Below, piece by piece: positions 21,383-34,600 of a DNA stretch of 64,000 bases. Source of the stretch: Stropharia rugosoannulata (taxonomy: Eukaryota; Basidiomycota; Agaricomycetes; Agaricales; Strophariaceae); the NCBI GenBank assembly GCA_028532985.1, contig JANCIK010000009.1, positions 1,116,001 to 1,180,000 of the forward strand. The letters run 5' to 3'. Under the pieces are notes generated by a model. The model was not told the DNA's origin and did not search any database. It saw nothing but the letters and a program-made list of their open reading frames with translations. Within the stretch, counting starts at the first letter, position 1. Each line of letters starts with the position of its first letter. A program made the translations under genes and the position numbers.

Positions 21383-24300
21383 ATGGCCGTCCCCCGCACT
21401 TACTCCATCACCCTCGCATCCCTCCTCTCCTTCCCCGTAAGCACCACCCCCGCCCCATCCATCCCCTACTGACCCTGCCCAGCTCCGCATATGCAACCCC
21501 CCGCCTGCAGTCGGCAAGGTCCGCTCGTGCGGAGGTGCGTCCCGCTCTCTACTATCTCCGCGTGCTACTCCTCACCCTGCACAGTGACCCCGCTCCTCAG
21601 CGTCTCGCTCGACGACATTCTCGACCGCCAGCACCTACCTCCGCTCGGTACGCCCCTTTCCGTTCCCCCGTTCCCCTGCTGACCTCTGTCTAGGCCTCAA
21701 GGACTTTGAGGTGCGCACCGCCGCCGAGCTGAGCTGACGGCCACTGACCGACTGACAGGAATGGCTGCTCTTTGTCGAGATATGCCCCGAGAACCTGTCC
21801 GTCCTCCTTTCCTCCCGTCACCCGCGCGCTAACGTAAGCTCTGCAGATACTTCATCCTCTGGCTGCGCGAGTACAAGCAGCGCTACAGCCAATGGCAGTC
21901 CCAGGCCGCCTTCAACCGCAGTATCGACCCCGCTCCGACCCCGACCCCGCCCTCGCCCGCCTCCTCCTCTTCCTCCAGCGCACACGCGCACGCGCACTCG
22001 CACTCGCCCGCACACTACTCCTCCCACCTCGCCATCTTCTACCTCCGCGCAAAACAGACCTTTTTCACCCCAGGCTCTGCCTACGAGCTCAACCTCGACT
22101 CCGCCCTCCTCGCGCCTCTCCACCGCCCCGGCTGTGCACCTTACCCGCCCCCGTCCGCCCTCCGCGCCATCGAGTCCGAGGTCCGCGCAGCCCTCGACGC
22201 CTCCCTCCGCCGCTTCGTCGGCGCACAGCTCAACAACGTCGGCTCCCGCCGCGTCCTCTGCGGCATCCTCGCAGGAATCGCCTTCTGCCTCCTCGGCGCA
22301 TGCGTGCCCCTCGCCCTCGTCTTCGCCGCCCGCGCACACCGCTGGACCCGCCTCGCAGCCCTCCCAGGTCTCTGGCTCGGCCTCACTGTACTACTGGCGA
22401 GCGTCAACGGGATATGTCTCGGCGTGTACATCTTCGGCGACCTCCGCCAGCTCAGGCGCTTCGAGCTCGCCCGCCCGAGGATATCCAAACCCGTCCCGCT
22501 CCCCGCCTTCTCTCCCATCGCGCGCCTGGCCGGACCTGGCGCAGCCGCACACGGCACCCGCGCGACCGCGAAACCGGGCGTGGAGACGCCGTGCGATGCG
22601 GGACGAGCGGCGGTGGTGGGCGAGCGCGCGGAGAGCGCGTGTGGGTCGAGCGAGGAGGACGGGATACATATTTCTCCAGCGTACTTTGACGCCGAGGCGG
22701 CGGCGGAGGACGATCATTCCGAGCTGTACCGCGCACCGTGGGATGCCGACCTCGATGCTGACGCGCACCACCGCGACCGCGACCGCGAGCACTACCGTGG
22801 CGCAGACGCGTGGAAGACAGACGCGTGGCGCGAGGAGGTGGATTATGGCGCGGAGTATGGGCTTGATTTGAGTCCGCTCGGGGACGCTGCGAGCGGGTAT
22901 AGCTGTAGTCGGAGTCGTACGCCGAGCCGCGCTTCAAGTCGCGGTGCGCCTGGTCAGGGCGACGGCGACGCGCCGAGCAGCCCGCGCTCTGTCGCCTCTG
23001 CTTCGAGCCTTAGCGGCGCGAGCGAGGCGAGCGGCGAGAGTATCGGCGGGATGACGGTGTTCAGCGGGACTGCGACGTTCATACACGCGTTCGACCCCGC
23101 CCCGGCGCCTGGAACCGCCGCCCTGCCTACGTCTGCGGTTGTTGCTGCTGCTGTGGAGAGTGGGGCGGTGTTGCCGATGCACTTGAACCACCTCGGAGCG
23201 AGTGGGATAGGTGGCAGCACGGACGAGATCGACACGGACGCTGCGCTCGCGCGCGCGATGCGCGCCCCGGCGAGCCATCAGCGCGTCGCGCCGTTCGATT
23301 TTGAGGGGTTGCCGGTGAAGAAAGCTACAGGCCGCCCGCATCACCACCACCACCATCAGCTTACGCATCAAGACCAGCAAGACGGGTGCAGTGGCACCAA
23401 CAACAACAACAACGATGACACGAAGAAGAAGAATAAGAAAACGAACAAGCGCCGGCTTTCACTCCCACCTCTATCTATCCCCAACCCACTCTCCCGGCCC
23501 GCGCTCCCACCTCTCTCCATATCCATCCCACAGCGCCCCGCGCCAACCGACGTCCGCGCGACACACCGAGCGCCCCGCCCGCCCTCCCCGGCATACGCGG
23601 CCCGCCCGCGCGGGTGGCGCGGCGCGCTCGGGCGCATGCAGGAGAGGTGTGGGCTTGCAAGGTGGAGGTTGCAGGTGGGGTATTTGGAGGAGGTTAAGTA
23701 TGTTGGGAGGAGAAATGGTGGATGGAAGGAGGAGGTGGAGGCTGCGAGCCCGAAGCCGCATTGGAGTAGTCCTTATTGGGAGGCTGTGGGGAGGGAGAAG
23801 GGGGTGCGGGGTGTGGGTGCTGGTGTGGTTGGTGGTGGTGTGCGGGGTGATGGTGATGAGAGAAGGGGTGAGGAGAGAAGGGAAAAGGAGAGAGAGGTGG
23901 TGGGTGGTGCTGGTGATAGCGAGCGGTACATCGAACGGAGCAGAGGATGGGCGGGGTGGGCGCCGCGCGGGAGCTGGGGCCGGAAGAGCGCTGATTCGGA
24001 GAAGACGCGGTATGTCGGCGAGGAGGGTGACGACGAGGACCAGGATGAGGAGGAAGGTGGATGGGGCGTGGATGTTGAGAAGGGCGTGAAGGGCAAGCGA
24101 GGCGGGAAACATCACCACCACCACCACCATAACTCTCAGTACTCCCAGCACGAAAAGACCGCGCAGCACGCGTCCGCTGGAAACCGACACTCCACCACGG
24201 ATAAACACCACGCACCAGAAACCCAACACTCGACACAACCACAATCCGCAGAAAAACCATACTCGACACAAACCGCCGAAAAACCACACTCGACACAACA

Positions 24301-24547
24301 CGCCACCGCAGAAACACAACACGCCACCACAGAAACAGAAAAGCAACACGCCACCGCCGAAAAAGAAACGCGTTTCCGGCGGCGGCTGCGCGCGATGCAG
24401 AGCGTGCCGGCGTTCGCTGTCCCGCTCGCGCGCGTGCTGAGCCCCGTCGTCGTGCGCGGGCAGTGGGAGATCGTGGTGCGCAGTGCGGTGTATGCGGCGG
24501 TCGTTTCGGTGTGTGTGATTGGTGCGATGGTGGGTATGCCTGTGTAG
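21383..24547 (+). CDS. Transmembrane RGS-domain protein, Rax1-like architecture
   Basis: Six exons (21383-21436, 21483-21534, 21585-21647, 21694-21710, 21759-21796, 21847-24547) encode 974 aa. Joined exons give LSVSLDDILDRQHLPPL, GLKDFEEWLLFVEICPENLY and FILWLREYKQRY, the first half of a fungal RGS domain; each join restores conserved residues, including a 17-nt microexon (GLKDFE). Two membrane segments follow at about 209-231 and 244-268, then about 650 low-complexity residues, then a last hydrophobic segment at the C terminus (IVVRSAVYAAVVSVCVIGAM). RGS domains speed GTP hydrolysis by G-alpha; an RGS domain with several membrane segments resembles yeast Rax1, but orthology is unproven. The tail has Asn and two His runs (near 23340 and 24110) and degenerate EKPxSTQ/QHATAE repeats. 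Base composition is far more GC-rich than the flanks, and the gene is the only convincing one in the spacer between the HET arms. Confidence 0.75.
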
Positions 24548-25119
24548 GGTTTTGGATTTTTGGATTTTTGGCTTTCTGGCTTTCTGGCTTTTGGCTGTGT
24601 GGTTGGCTGTGTGGTTTGGCTATGCCTGCCTCCTCCTGCGTATCGCTGTTAGCAGCTTAGCGCTCTTAGACTCGAGAGCCCCCTTGCTGGTCGAGGGCCT
24701 CCCGCCCGCCTCTTCTCGTCATTAGATGGTATCGTTTATCGTTACGACGCGACGACTGTGATGTTTTCTCCGACTTCCTCCTCTTCCTCCTTCTCCGAGT
24801 CCCGACGACGACGACGATGATGTCTGCTTCCTACGCCCCCCCTCCTCCGATATCCTTCCTATGCTTGACGCCCATCTCCTATGTCTGATGCATACGCCCC
24901 CTTCGACGCCCACCTCCAACGCCTTTCCTGTGCTTGACGCATACCTCCGACGCCCACCTCGATGACATGCCCCCTCCGAACCCCGATGCCCACTAGACGC
25001 CCGCCCGCCCGTCCGTCCCGACTACTTAGCGCATACCTCTTCTATTCTTACTCCAACTCCCTACATCTCCTCGCATGCTCTCCTACGCCGTATTTTCATT
25101 CTCATTCTCATGCTCTCAT

Positions 25120-25172
25120 ATTGCTTATTGCTTATTGCTTATTGCTTATTCATATTCATATTCATATTCATT
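25120..25172 (+). repeat. Short tandem repeats (ATTGCTT then ATTCAT)
   Basis: About four copies of ATTGCTT pass directly into about three copies of CATATT/ATTCAT. Pyrimidine-rich microsatellites of CTCTTT type follow at about 25366-25412 and 25508-25542, and a GATT run at about 25415-25433. Confidence 0.75.
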
Positions 25173-26604
25173 ATTTGCCCTTCCGGACTGTACATATTTG
25201 TATTATTGACTGCGTGCGATGCTTTCTCTGGCTGGAGGCCGCGCCGCGCCGCGTGTGGAGGAGGAGTGGTAGACGAGGCGCGGTCTGGGTTTGCGTTGGC
25301 GTGCTCGAGTTTGAGTTTGAGTTTGTTTTTAGCTTTAGTTTGAGCTTCGCTGTTCATCCTCCTTTTTCTCTCTTTCTCCTTTTCTCTTTCTCTCTTTCTC
25401 TTTTCTTTTTGTGTTGATTGATTGATTGATTGCATAGCTCTTTCCATGATCTTACTGCATACCTCCTCTTTTCTGATTTCCTCTGGTCTCTGCATACCTT
25501 GCTCATGTCGATTTCTCTTTCTCTTTCTCTTTCTCTTTCTTTGCATCCCACTACCTCTACCCAACCACCCACCCCCTTACCGACCGACCGCAACCGACCC
25601 ACGAACCGTACGTACCCAAGTACCCAGGTACTGTCAGCCCATTGACACCCTTACACAAGCACAAGTATAGTGATACAGACTGTTTTTTTTTCATCTTACA
25701 TCAATCCGAATTCAATGTGTAGTTAGTTAGTGTACTGACCGGCGCAATCCTGATTGCTTTAGACGCTCGATTTCAGATTTTTAGAGCGTGAGATGAGTGG
25801 GATGGAGTTGGTTTGATAGGATGAAATAAGATAGAATAAAATAAATAAAATGAATATGTACCGAGATGATGTGATGTGTGAAGCAGAATAGAAGCTGAGG
25901 AAGAAAGAGAAAGGAAGGGTGTGTACGTCGTACGAGACATATGGCGTCATTCGTACGGTATCTCGTTGGCAGTATAGTTTAGTGACGTAGTAGTACTATA
26001 GTAGACCAGCTGCGCTGCGCTGTTCCGTTCCCCGCCTCGGATGGACATGGAACCCCGGAAGCCGTAGAACCCGCGCTTGGAACTTCCGTGGAGATCATCA
26101 GCTACAAAGTTCATGATTCTACATACTTAGCTTAGTACAGAACCTCACCATATGCTTACCTATGTTTACCCAGGCTACATACTAGGCTATTAGTAGCTCC
26201 TGCTCCTTGGGTAGAACCGTAGTGCACTTAGCGTGGCGATTTCGAGATTGACGGACTTGCTATTAGTAGTAGTAGCATGTAGCACTTACTTAAGTAGGCG
26301 CTTGACTGGATGCGGTAAGTGCGCACGTATAACTTGTAATTAGAGTACACTGAATCTTATTTTAAGGTTGAGATGGTGAGATCATGATGTGGACTGTACT
26401 GCGCTGCTCTGATCATCTTCTCGTTCGTTCATAAAGAAGTTAATAGATGATCGATGACTGACTACACGACGAGGAAAAAAGAAAACCGAAAACGACAAGA
26501 AAATAAAGTTCGTGTGTGTTCAGAATTGGATTCCGTGCGTTGAGCGTCAGGCATCCATCAATAGAGTAGGCATCAATGATCGGATTGATCATTCATTGAC
26601 GTGT

Positions 26605-26650
26605 ATGTTATGTGAATTTTATGTTATGTTGATTTTATGTTATGTTTATG
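26605..26650 (+). repeat. GATTTTATGTTATGTT tandem repeat
   Basis: About two and a half copies of a 16-bp AT-rich unit. Confidence 0.65.
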
Positions 26651-27763
26651 GATATCATGATAGGCCGAGGGAAGGTTGAAGCATGCATGGGAAGTTAACA
26701 CGAGGCTCGCGAGTACGTTATCACCCCAGCGCTGCGCCGCGCGCTGTGAACTGCGCCGGGCGGGGGCTTGCTCGGTTCCGGATCCGATGCATATCTCTAG
26801 AGTATGTATTATTATCTCTGTACAGTATACTTATCAATCTCGCGACTCGGCGGTGGAAGGAAAATATTTGGGATGGTGGCATCTTTTGTTTTGTTTTTTT
26901 TCGAGCGCGGTTGCTCAGGCATGATGGGTGAGTTAGTACGTAGCCACGCCTGCCAGTGCCAGACCTCGGAAGTGATTGCATCACCCCGGCGAACTGCAGA
27001 CCTTCATCTTCATCTTCCAAGAAAGCTGTAAGTAGTACTGACGTCCGCCACAGTCTATGTACATCGTACTCAGCGTAATGTACGTACCATTGATGGTTGA
27101 ATAAAAGTAGACACAGCGAGTGTCTACATATATAACACTTATGATGCAGGAATTGAATGGGTATGCATCGAATTCAGTGCCACCGCCACGATGAGTGACC
27201 GTTGACGGTATCAGTAGACTGTCGCGTCGACTGCACTGTTGATGGGGTCTGGACTGGACTGTGTGGCGCCGCCGGCGATGTATCGATATCTCTTGTGTGG
27301 CATGGCACGATCAGGTTCGGTGCGCCAGGCGTCTGATGCGCCCCGGCGCACGGGCGCGTGCTCGGGACCGCCTGCCCTGCGTTGTCCTCCCCAGGGCCGA
27401 GGCAATTGATGGAGTCTGTACGGTACTACTTAGGGAAAGTAAACAAAGACGCGTCGCGTCGCGTTGATGAACTCAATTACAACTTTATTCCACACTTTCC
27501 AGCACGGGTGGTACGAGGTTGTACGCGCCCAGTGTATATGTCGGCATGCAGACATGAAATACTCCAGAGATGAAACCGAGCGGATCGCACTGAGTCCACC
27601 ACTGCCCGGCTATGTATGTACATCAATCACCATGCATGCACCGCTGCACCAGCTGGACCATCATAATAACTGCAAAACGCGTGCGCGTGACGTTAGACCG
27701 TATGCATGGAGCTGCTGACGGCGTGCGCGGAGAGCCATGACGGCTTCGCAGTCATCGGTGTGG

Positions 27764-28265
27764 TCATTCTATTGTCCAAGATTCCAAGAATACCGTCCCG
27801 CCCAAGAATACCGCCTTATTCGCGTCTCCAAATATGTTGCTCGGCAGGGGGCAAGCCAGCAACCATGCATGCATCCCAGGCTCTCCGCGTCTCCGCTTCG
27901 TTCGCGCCAGGCAGAGAGATGAGCAAGAGCAGGGTCCCCAGTTCCAGTTCATCTTTGATATTAATATTATCCCTTGGGCCCCGGCGTCCGCTGTAAGAGG
28001 ATCGATGAAAGGGTGGACATACATATATTGCTTGACAGGCCTTATCGCTGCGGTCGTAGAATACCCTCGGAATATATATTAGTGCTCTGTAGGAGTGAAA
28101 TGATGCAATGGATGTGCTCACTTTTCTTTGGTCCGGCTGTGTGTAAGTATAGCCAGTACGCGTTGTAGAAGCCACTGGGAACCGCCGCGGTATCACCTCT
28201 GCGAAGCGCGCCATAGACAGCAGGCGCGAAAGTTAAATTGACAGTTTGCACATCGCTCTGCTTGA
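27764..28265 (-). pseudogene. Possible two-exon gene remnant
   Basis: Minus-strand 28260-28123 reads SDVQTVNLTFAPAVYGALRR and then SGFYNAYWLYLHTAGPKK, with an acceptor before it and a donor (GTGAGC) after it. A phase-compatible acceptor (CTCTTACAG, near 27988) continues in DAGAQGIILIS and later FGDANKAVFLGGTVFLESW before a stop at 27764. The two pieces look like a conserved protein, but the stretch between them is unusually Cys/Arg-rich, no start is visible, and I cannot name the family. A decayed gene is more likely than a working one. Confidence 0.35.
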
Positions 28266-31200
28266 CGATTCGGGCTCATCCAGCGGTGTAAGTATCTTTT
28301 AATTTCATTGCGCACTGAGCTTGAGCTTGAGGAGATTGAAACCTGATTCTGTTATGCTTCTTTTCTGGTTCTTCCACTGTCTGAAATAGCTATAGACATG
28401 ATAATCGCCGTGCTGAGGTCTTCTTGACTGTTGACAGGATCGAAGGCAATTTGAAGGAATCACCTGGTCAGACTCAATGTCCATCGTGCTAAGTATTCTG
28501 CCTATCAGCGCCAATAAGCAATCATTGACAACTGAACGGGACGCCGTTCTCTGTGAGAGTGCTCACGAGAACACCCTCATGTTTGCCACCTCTGTGTAGC
28601 GACCCTAATCGGCTCGAGCAATCACAACACGATGCTCATGATGGATGTTCAAATATCCACTGCGTTTCTGACTTCTTACACACGCACAGTCTCCGTTCGG
28701 AGTTGCGGTCTCCCAGGACGTCACCGTTGAGGCTTCGTTAATGTTGACCTGTTAACTTCAGCTTGCACTTTAATTCGAGGGGAGAGACGATCAGTCTTAT
28801 TCGATCTCATCAAATGAACCTTTAATTCTTTCACCGGGGTATCGCGAATGATTAATGACCTGCTCTTGTATGATAGGCTGGCAGCCCGGCCGTTGAGATG
28901 TGTTGGAGCCAATCAACCGCAGTGTTGACTCACGTATAGTACGGTGCTGTACATTCAGTCGTGGGCCCTATCATGATTTGGTACTCCACGATTGGCCACC
29001 TGAAGGCTGGAGCCTAATCAGATATCGCGTCACTTCGCCGTCGCCCACAAAGCCCCACGTTAGTAGGCGAGCCGCGAAAGGAGGTGCACTTGGCGGTAGT
29101 GGAAAAGGAGGAACGCGTCCTCTTGAACTTCGTTCACTGACTCGTGTTTCTGCGCGTGTCGGCACCGAGGCCTAATAGCGCGCTGCAGGGCATCCCCGAT
29201 TCCCGCCACGCGTCGCGCTGTTAGCTTATATGGACACTGGACACCAATGATGCATGATCGCGCCATGCATGCGCCGCGGGCCGATGCGCACGCGGTTGGG
29301 ACCGCGCCACGTTGGAGGCGCTCGTGCGGCGATCAGTGGCGGGCCAATGATTCACCCCGCCTTTCTAGAATCTAATTTCCTGGAATAGGTGCAGAGGTAC
29401 GTATACGCAAAGGAGCGGCGAACGCTCTCTTGAGGGGGCTAGACAGGACCACCTTGTCTATTCGTTTTTTTTCATTTCCGCGTCAATATGGCTATAGGTG
29501 GCTCCATGCGGGCGCTTAATCTTTGATCTTGTGCTGAAGAGGCGTTGGAGGTCTTAAGTTTAAAGTTGAGCGCTTAAAGAGTTTTAGCTCAGGAGCCATA
29601 TTGAGCCATTAAAGTCGGAGCAATTTTTTGTCCGTGAGCTATGTACATAAGTATGTGAGAACACTGGCCTTCTATGTAAGTTCTAATACTTGTTAGTAGC
29701 AGATATTGTGCGAAGTTCATCAGGGCCGCCTCGTTGAAATGAGGTAAGTAATTTCGTTGAGGCCCCTGACAAGTAAGGTTCAAGTGGTACATATGAGGAT
29801 AGACCGAAACCCTGACCCAGGGACTTGATCAGAACGTCGAGGAGTCTTAGTCTCCTTAGGCACTGATGCCCGCACCACAGCCAAATAGTCCGAATGGGCA
29901 CTTTATTTTTGCATACTACAGCATGCACTGCACTGACAGTCTCTGAAAACTTGCAATGCCTTCGAGAATCGACTAGGTCCTTCCGTTCAGACTTAAAGCG
30001 CCGATACGCGCATTTCAAGAGGCACGGGATAAGTCGAAGGCTCGACAGAGTATTCGAAATTTAACCAATCCCACGAAATGCATCGCAAAAGGAGCCTCTT
30101 TGGCCTTTGAGATTGAACACAAAAAAGCATTTCGCACTCACAGATAGGCAATGCAGATAAGGAGCTACGTTGCGGCGCGACGGTACTCAGCCGACCACGT
30201 CTGAACAGACGGGCCGACGTAGTACAGGCTGGCGCAGAAGCTAGAAAGACGCTTAGCCTCAACGTTGCAAAGAAAGATGGAGCCAGATGACAGGCGCAGA
30301 AGCTAGAATGGAGCTTAGTAACGTTGCAAAGAGCAGGCGAATCTTGGTGATGAAAAATTTGAGCAACACAGTAACCCGACCCACATAATATTAACCTCCA
30401 TTGAATGTTTTACTCATCAGCCAAGCTTATTATCTTGATGTTCGTCGCTCGCAAGTTCTCGCTCTGCCTCCAGCTTTACGATTCCACAGTTCCTGAAGCA
30501 GCATTTTTCTTGATTTTTTCCTTAGCATATTGACAGTACAATGTGTATTACGGGCTCTGATTACACCTTTCGATTTCGAGATAGTGATAGGCTAGTATTC
30601 AAATCCTTCATTGAACTGCTGTCTAGTCAATAAGCGGATCTTACATAGTACGTTGCAACTGCATGCGGCGAGTCGCGAACGACCGCGATGCCGTGAGCGT
30701 GGGAAAGCTGACAAGGAAACAAGCCGCAAGCCCAAGCCCGCCAAGAGCTTTTTTAGACGCCCAACTGCTGTTACAACTATCACAGGCTGCGAATTATTTT
30801 AACCACTCTGTACAAAGTGTAGGAGGAACCAAAATTCTCAATAGATGTTAACAACATCTCATCTAATAATCGGTTATAGTATTACTAATACTATTAAGCC
30901 TACCGTTGCTCAGATAAATCAGCGGGTCTATGTTTAGTGTTTGCAAGTATAATAGATATTATTGAAAGATATATTCTCATGAGTACACGAGCTCTTAATT
31001 AAAATAGCGCCGCATCTCTTGAGTATTTTTTGGAGCCATAAATATAGTACTTCACCGTGAAAACAGAATTTCCGTTGAATTGGGGTAAAAATATCATATG
31101 ATTGTGGCAGGTAACATAAGCACCGGTACTATACCAACTCCTTGTAATGTACTTTATGTAGCGTTGTAAGACTTTCTGACATACTGTGAGGTTGACGCCG

Positions 31201-31649
31201 AAGAGATATGTTTTTTAAAAACAAACAGTGATGGGTATCTGGCGTAAATTTTCCAGACAGCTCTAATGAAGTGTAACATTGGCTGAGAAATGATTTGATC
31301 ATTGAATCTTCTGATATTCTAACAGTAAATTGTCAGCTCTGCTTCCCACTGGCATGTGGTAATTCAGAGTTCAATAACTTCAAAATTCTAAGAGAGTCCG
31401 AACAGAAAAAGTGATAACTTTGAGTACGTTAATTTCAGTGAGCAGTTTAGGAGAGAAAAGAAAATTGATTCAATGAGCATCGATCAGAATACCTATGAGT
31501 TTAACTTGCCCCTGTATGCTAACTGCGAGTGGAGGGGAAGTGACCCAGCTATTTGACCACCTAGATTCTCATTACAGTAAGAGCACCTCCGGAGAGTCAG
31601 ACATATCCGGAATCTTCAATTAGTGACAGCTATGTAGTTGCACTGTCAC

Positions 31650-34600
31650 AACTTAGGGTAAATTAATAGAATTTCCCAACTTGTACGCACCATAAATCAG
31701 TCACATCTCTGAAATGTGCTGTATGTGGAGGAAAGCGCCCACAGAGCCGGTCCGTATGCCGCTTCGGACTCAGCCTCGAGGCACGCGTCGCAGTGACGCA
31801 GATAGTGCTGGAAGGGTCCAATTCAATGGTTACTGACGACCGAATACAGTACAGCAGACAGCTTGTTCGTCCGCCGACAGCGACAGCGTGCGCTTCGCCC
31901 CTCCCGTCCCCGGAGACTGTTGTTATCACCGCTCCGACGACGCGCGCTACACCCCATGCGGTTAGCATCCTCTTGTCCGGGGATGAGCATAGAAGATACC
32001 ACTGCGATATGGAGAACCGAGCGTAATCGGCGTAAAACGTCGCTCTGTATGTACTTCTATGTTCATATGTACAGTGATAGTACGACGCGCACTGCCTCTC
32101 TTAATTAACGGGCTCGTGGAGTGGGAGCCATGCCGTCATCCGTATGTATCTAGAGTACATTTCATAGAACAAAGTACTATCAGATACGTTAGTAATATAC
32201 AATTTCATCGCCCGGCGGGGCTAGCGCCCATTATGGGCGGGGGAGATCATTGCGCTTGCGGCTTCCCTGTGCGCGGGAAGGTGTACGCCCATAACGCAGT
32301 GTCCCAGGTCCTTCTATACTCTTGGCACACGCACACACGCCCTCACGCACACTGCGGCCCCGTACTCTACACCACTGCCACCGCCACCGGGGCTCCTGCG
32401 TTGTTACGCCACCGGAGCCTCGACAGAGGAAGGAAGCAGGCGGGTTGGTAAGTGGGTAAGTAGGAACGCAGCACAAACGGAGTGTGCGGCGCGGGCCCGA
32501 TTATCATAACACTGACATTGACGGGCACACTCTCAGTGCCCAGCCCAGAGCCCGCTTATTTGGGTATTAAACGGGCTTCTGCATCACATTGCACATCCTT
32601 CCTCGACAACTCAATGGGGCTTGATTATACATAATACTGAAAATATAGAGGCACTGATATGGGGTGACAGTTAGACTTACCCAATTGAAGAAACGAAGAT
32701 GGGGGATAATAGAGATACGGAAATAAAAGAGCAAAAATTAGGGATATTCAAAGTGTGAGGTAACGTAAGCGCGCCGAGCCCAGCGCCTTTTGGAGACATG
32801 GCTAAAATGCTAATTCGCCGATGAGAAAAATGGGCATGAGACGGCAGCGCGCCGATTGGCTGTGGGGATGCGTGCGCATGCGCTCCGAGCGGCCGTGCGA
32901 GTGATATAGAAGCGAGGGGGCGAGGTTGGGTATTCAGACAGACTTCTTCAAGAACATAACGTGAAGGCGAAAAGTCCGGCAGACAAGTAACACCTCTGGA
33001 CAGGCATCGCCTCAGTAAGAAGGGCTAGGCGTGGAAGTCACTGAGTGTAATCACTTCTAACGAATGTCTACATGTGTAGATCCCGTGCGTTTGTATATAG
33101 TGCATGTAGTACTATATCTCCTGCGGTTCCAGCTGGAATATATTACATCGAAGTTCTCTTACAGGGCTCCCATTTGTGTATATATCTTCTTGTACCATTA
33201 TCTACTTATATCTTTGCGAGGCTGTAGTACATTAAGCAGAATATCTCATAGTATGGACAATAAAACCTAGGCAGACATCCAACATTAGTTTATTACACAT
33301 TCTAGACTACTGAGACTGACAACACTGTCATGGTAGGACATGTAAAATTACTTAGTTGTACCTAGAGTGTAGTAACTACTGTGAAACAGCTGCGACGCTA
33401 ACCGACTGTCAAACTAATGTCTCTTTCCTTTGTACAAATTGCAGTAACGCACGGCACCTAGTGGGTTAGTCGCAGCATCTTACAAACCTGCAGAGATTAA
33501 TTTTGCAATTGTATCCCCAAATTCAAAAGGGTAACAAATGCAGTCCCGGGCTTCGAAACGTTAACAGTGTTGACAGTGCTTATAAGATAACTGATCACCC
33601 AGACACGGCCAATAACAGGTAAACTACCTTCCTAATCGGACAACTAGAACTTCAAATGAACGTAGAATGAACACGCAAAATGTTCGACATACTGGGCGAA
33701 TGGTCGGACCAGTAGCACAGACCAAGATGTACATAAACATCAAAGAACCGATCTCAAGAAGATACCAGAGAACTCACTCGTATTGGATATATTTTCTGAG
33801 GAGCGAAGTCAAAGGTGCAGACCAGGCAGATGGACAGGCATAGCCTCTGTGGGAGACTTGGTCTCACTCGGGACGTCCGCTGCACACTTGCCGTCGCACG
33901 GCGCTCAGGAGCGTGGCGAACGTACGAAGTGCAGCCTGTTCAGGCGATTGAATACGCGTTTCCCCGACATCCTGGTATGGATTCCAAATGCTAGGAGCAA
34001 TTGTGCAATGAGGGGGCACACCGGTCCGTCTTATTTTTGAGGATGCGGTTGACAAAATATATGCACTTAATTAAAGGCATCACAAACTTCTAGACTTTCC
34101 AAGTTGGTAGAAATGGAGGGAAGTTTGCGACAGATACTTCAGCAATGTATCACCGTTGACGGCGGTGGATGCATTTGAATACTTGCTGTTTATTGGCTGC
34201 TTCGCATAGTGTGCGCATGCCAGGCTTATTTGGGTCTGACGACTCCATCTCCAGGAACCAATTTGTTCATTTTAACGCCTGCACTCTCAAACTTTCTACC
34301 TTTCGAGGCGAATAACGAATCCCCCCTGCCTTTACTTTCTGATCCCAGTTTTCCAGACCTCTAGGTTGAAGCGAAACCGTAGTTTTGGGACTGAAGAGTG
34401 GTCTCGTAGTGCATCAGTATGGGGTGTACGTAAGTTAACAATTTGGGGCGTTAAGCTTGTCACCACTTACCTAAAAGGGGTATGCCTTCTTGTTCAAGCC
34501 GAGAAGACAGCTGTGTGAGTACTGCAGTAGGTACCCCGTAGAAGACCAAGAGGTCGCTCTGGTACGCCGAAGCGTACATACATACGCTGCGCATGCGCTT

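Larger units (their letters stand above)
24548..31649. other. Spacer of the inverted duplication, right of the RGS gene
   Basis: About 7 kb with no intact gene. It holds pyrimidine tracts and microsatellites around 25.1-25.6 kb, a 16-bp tandem repeat near 26.6 kb, possible exon remnants at 27764-28265, and otherwise unassigned sequence. Composition varies from GC-rich (near 27.3 kb) to AT-rich (30.8-31.4 kb). Confidence 0.5.

Noticed and set aside
20653..21399. Minus-strand frame of 248 codons, head to head with the RGS gene
   Set aside because: Low-complexity Pro/Arg/Leu translation, no domain, and it overlaps the RGS start; no supporting splice or promoter signal.
23471..24349. Minus-strand frame of 292 codons
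   Set aside because: It lies wholly inside the last exon of the RGS gene; long antisense frames are expected in very GC-rich coding DNA, and it is Cys/Pro-rich without a domain. The same applies to 21818-22339 (minus).
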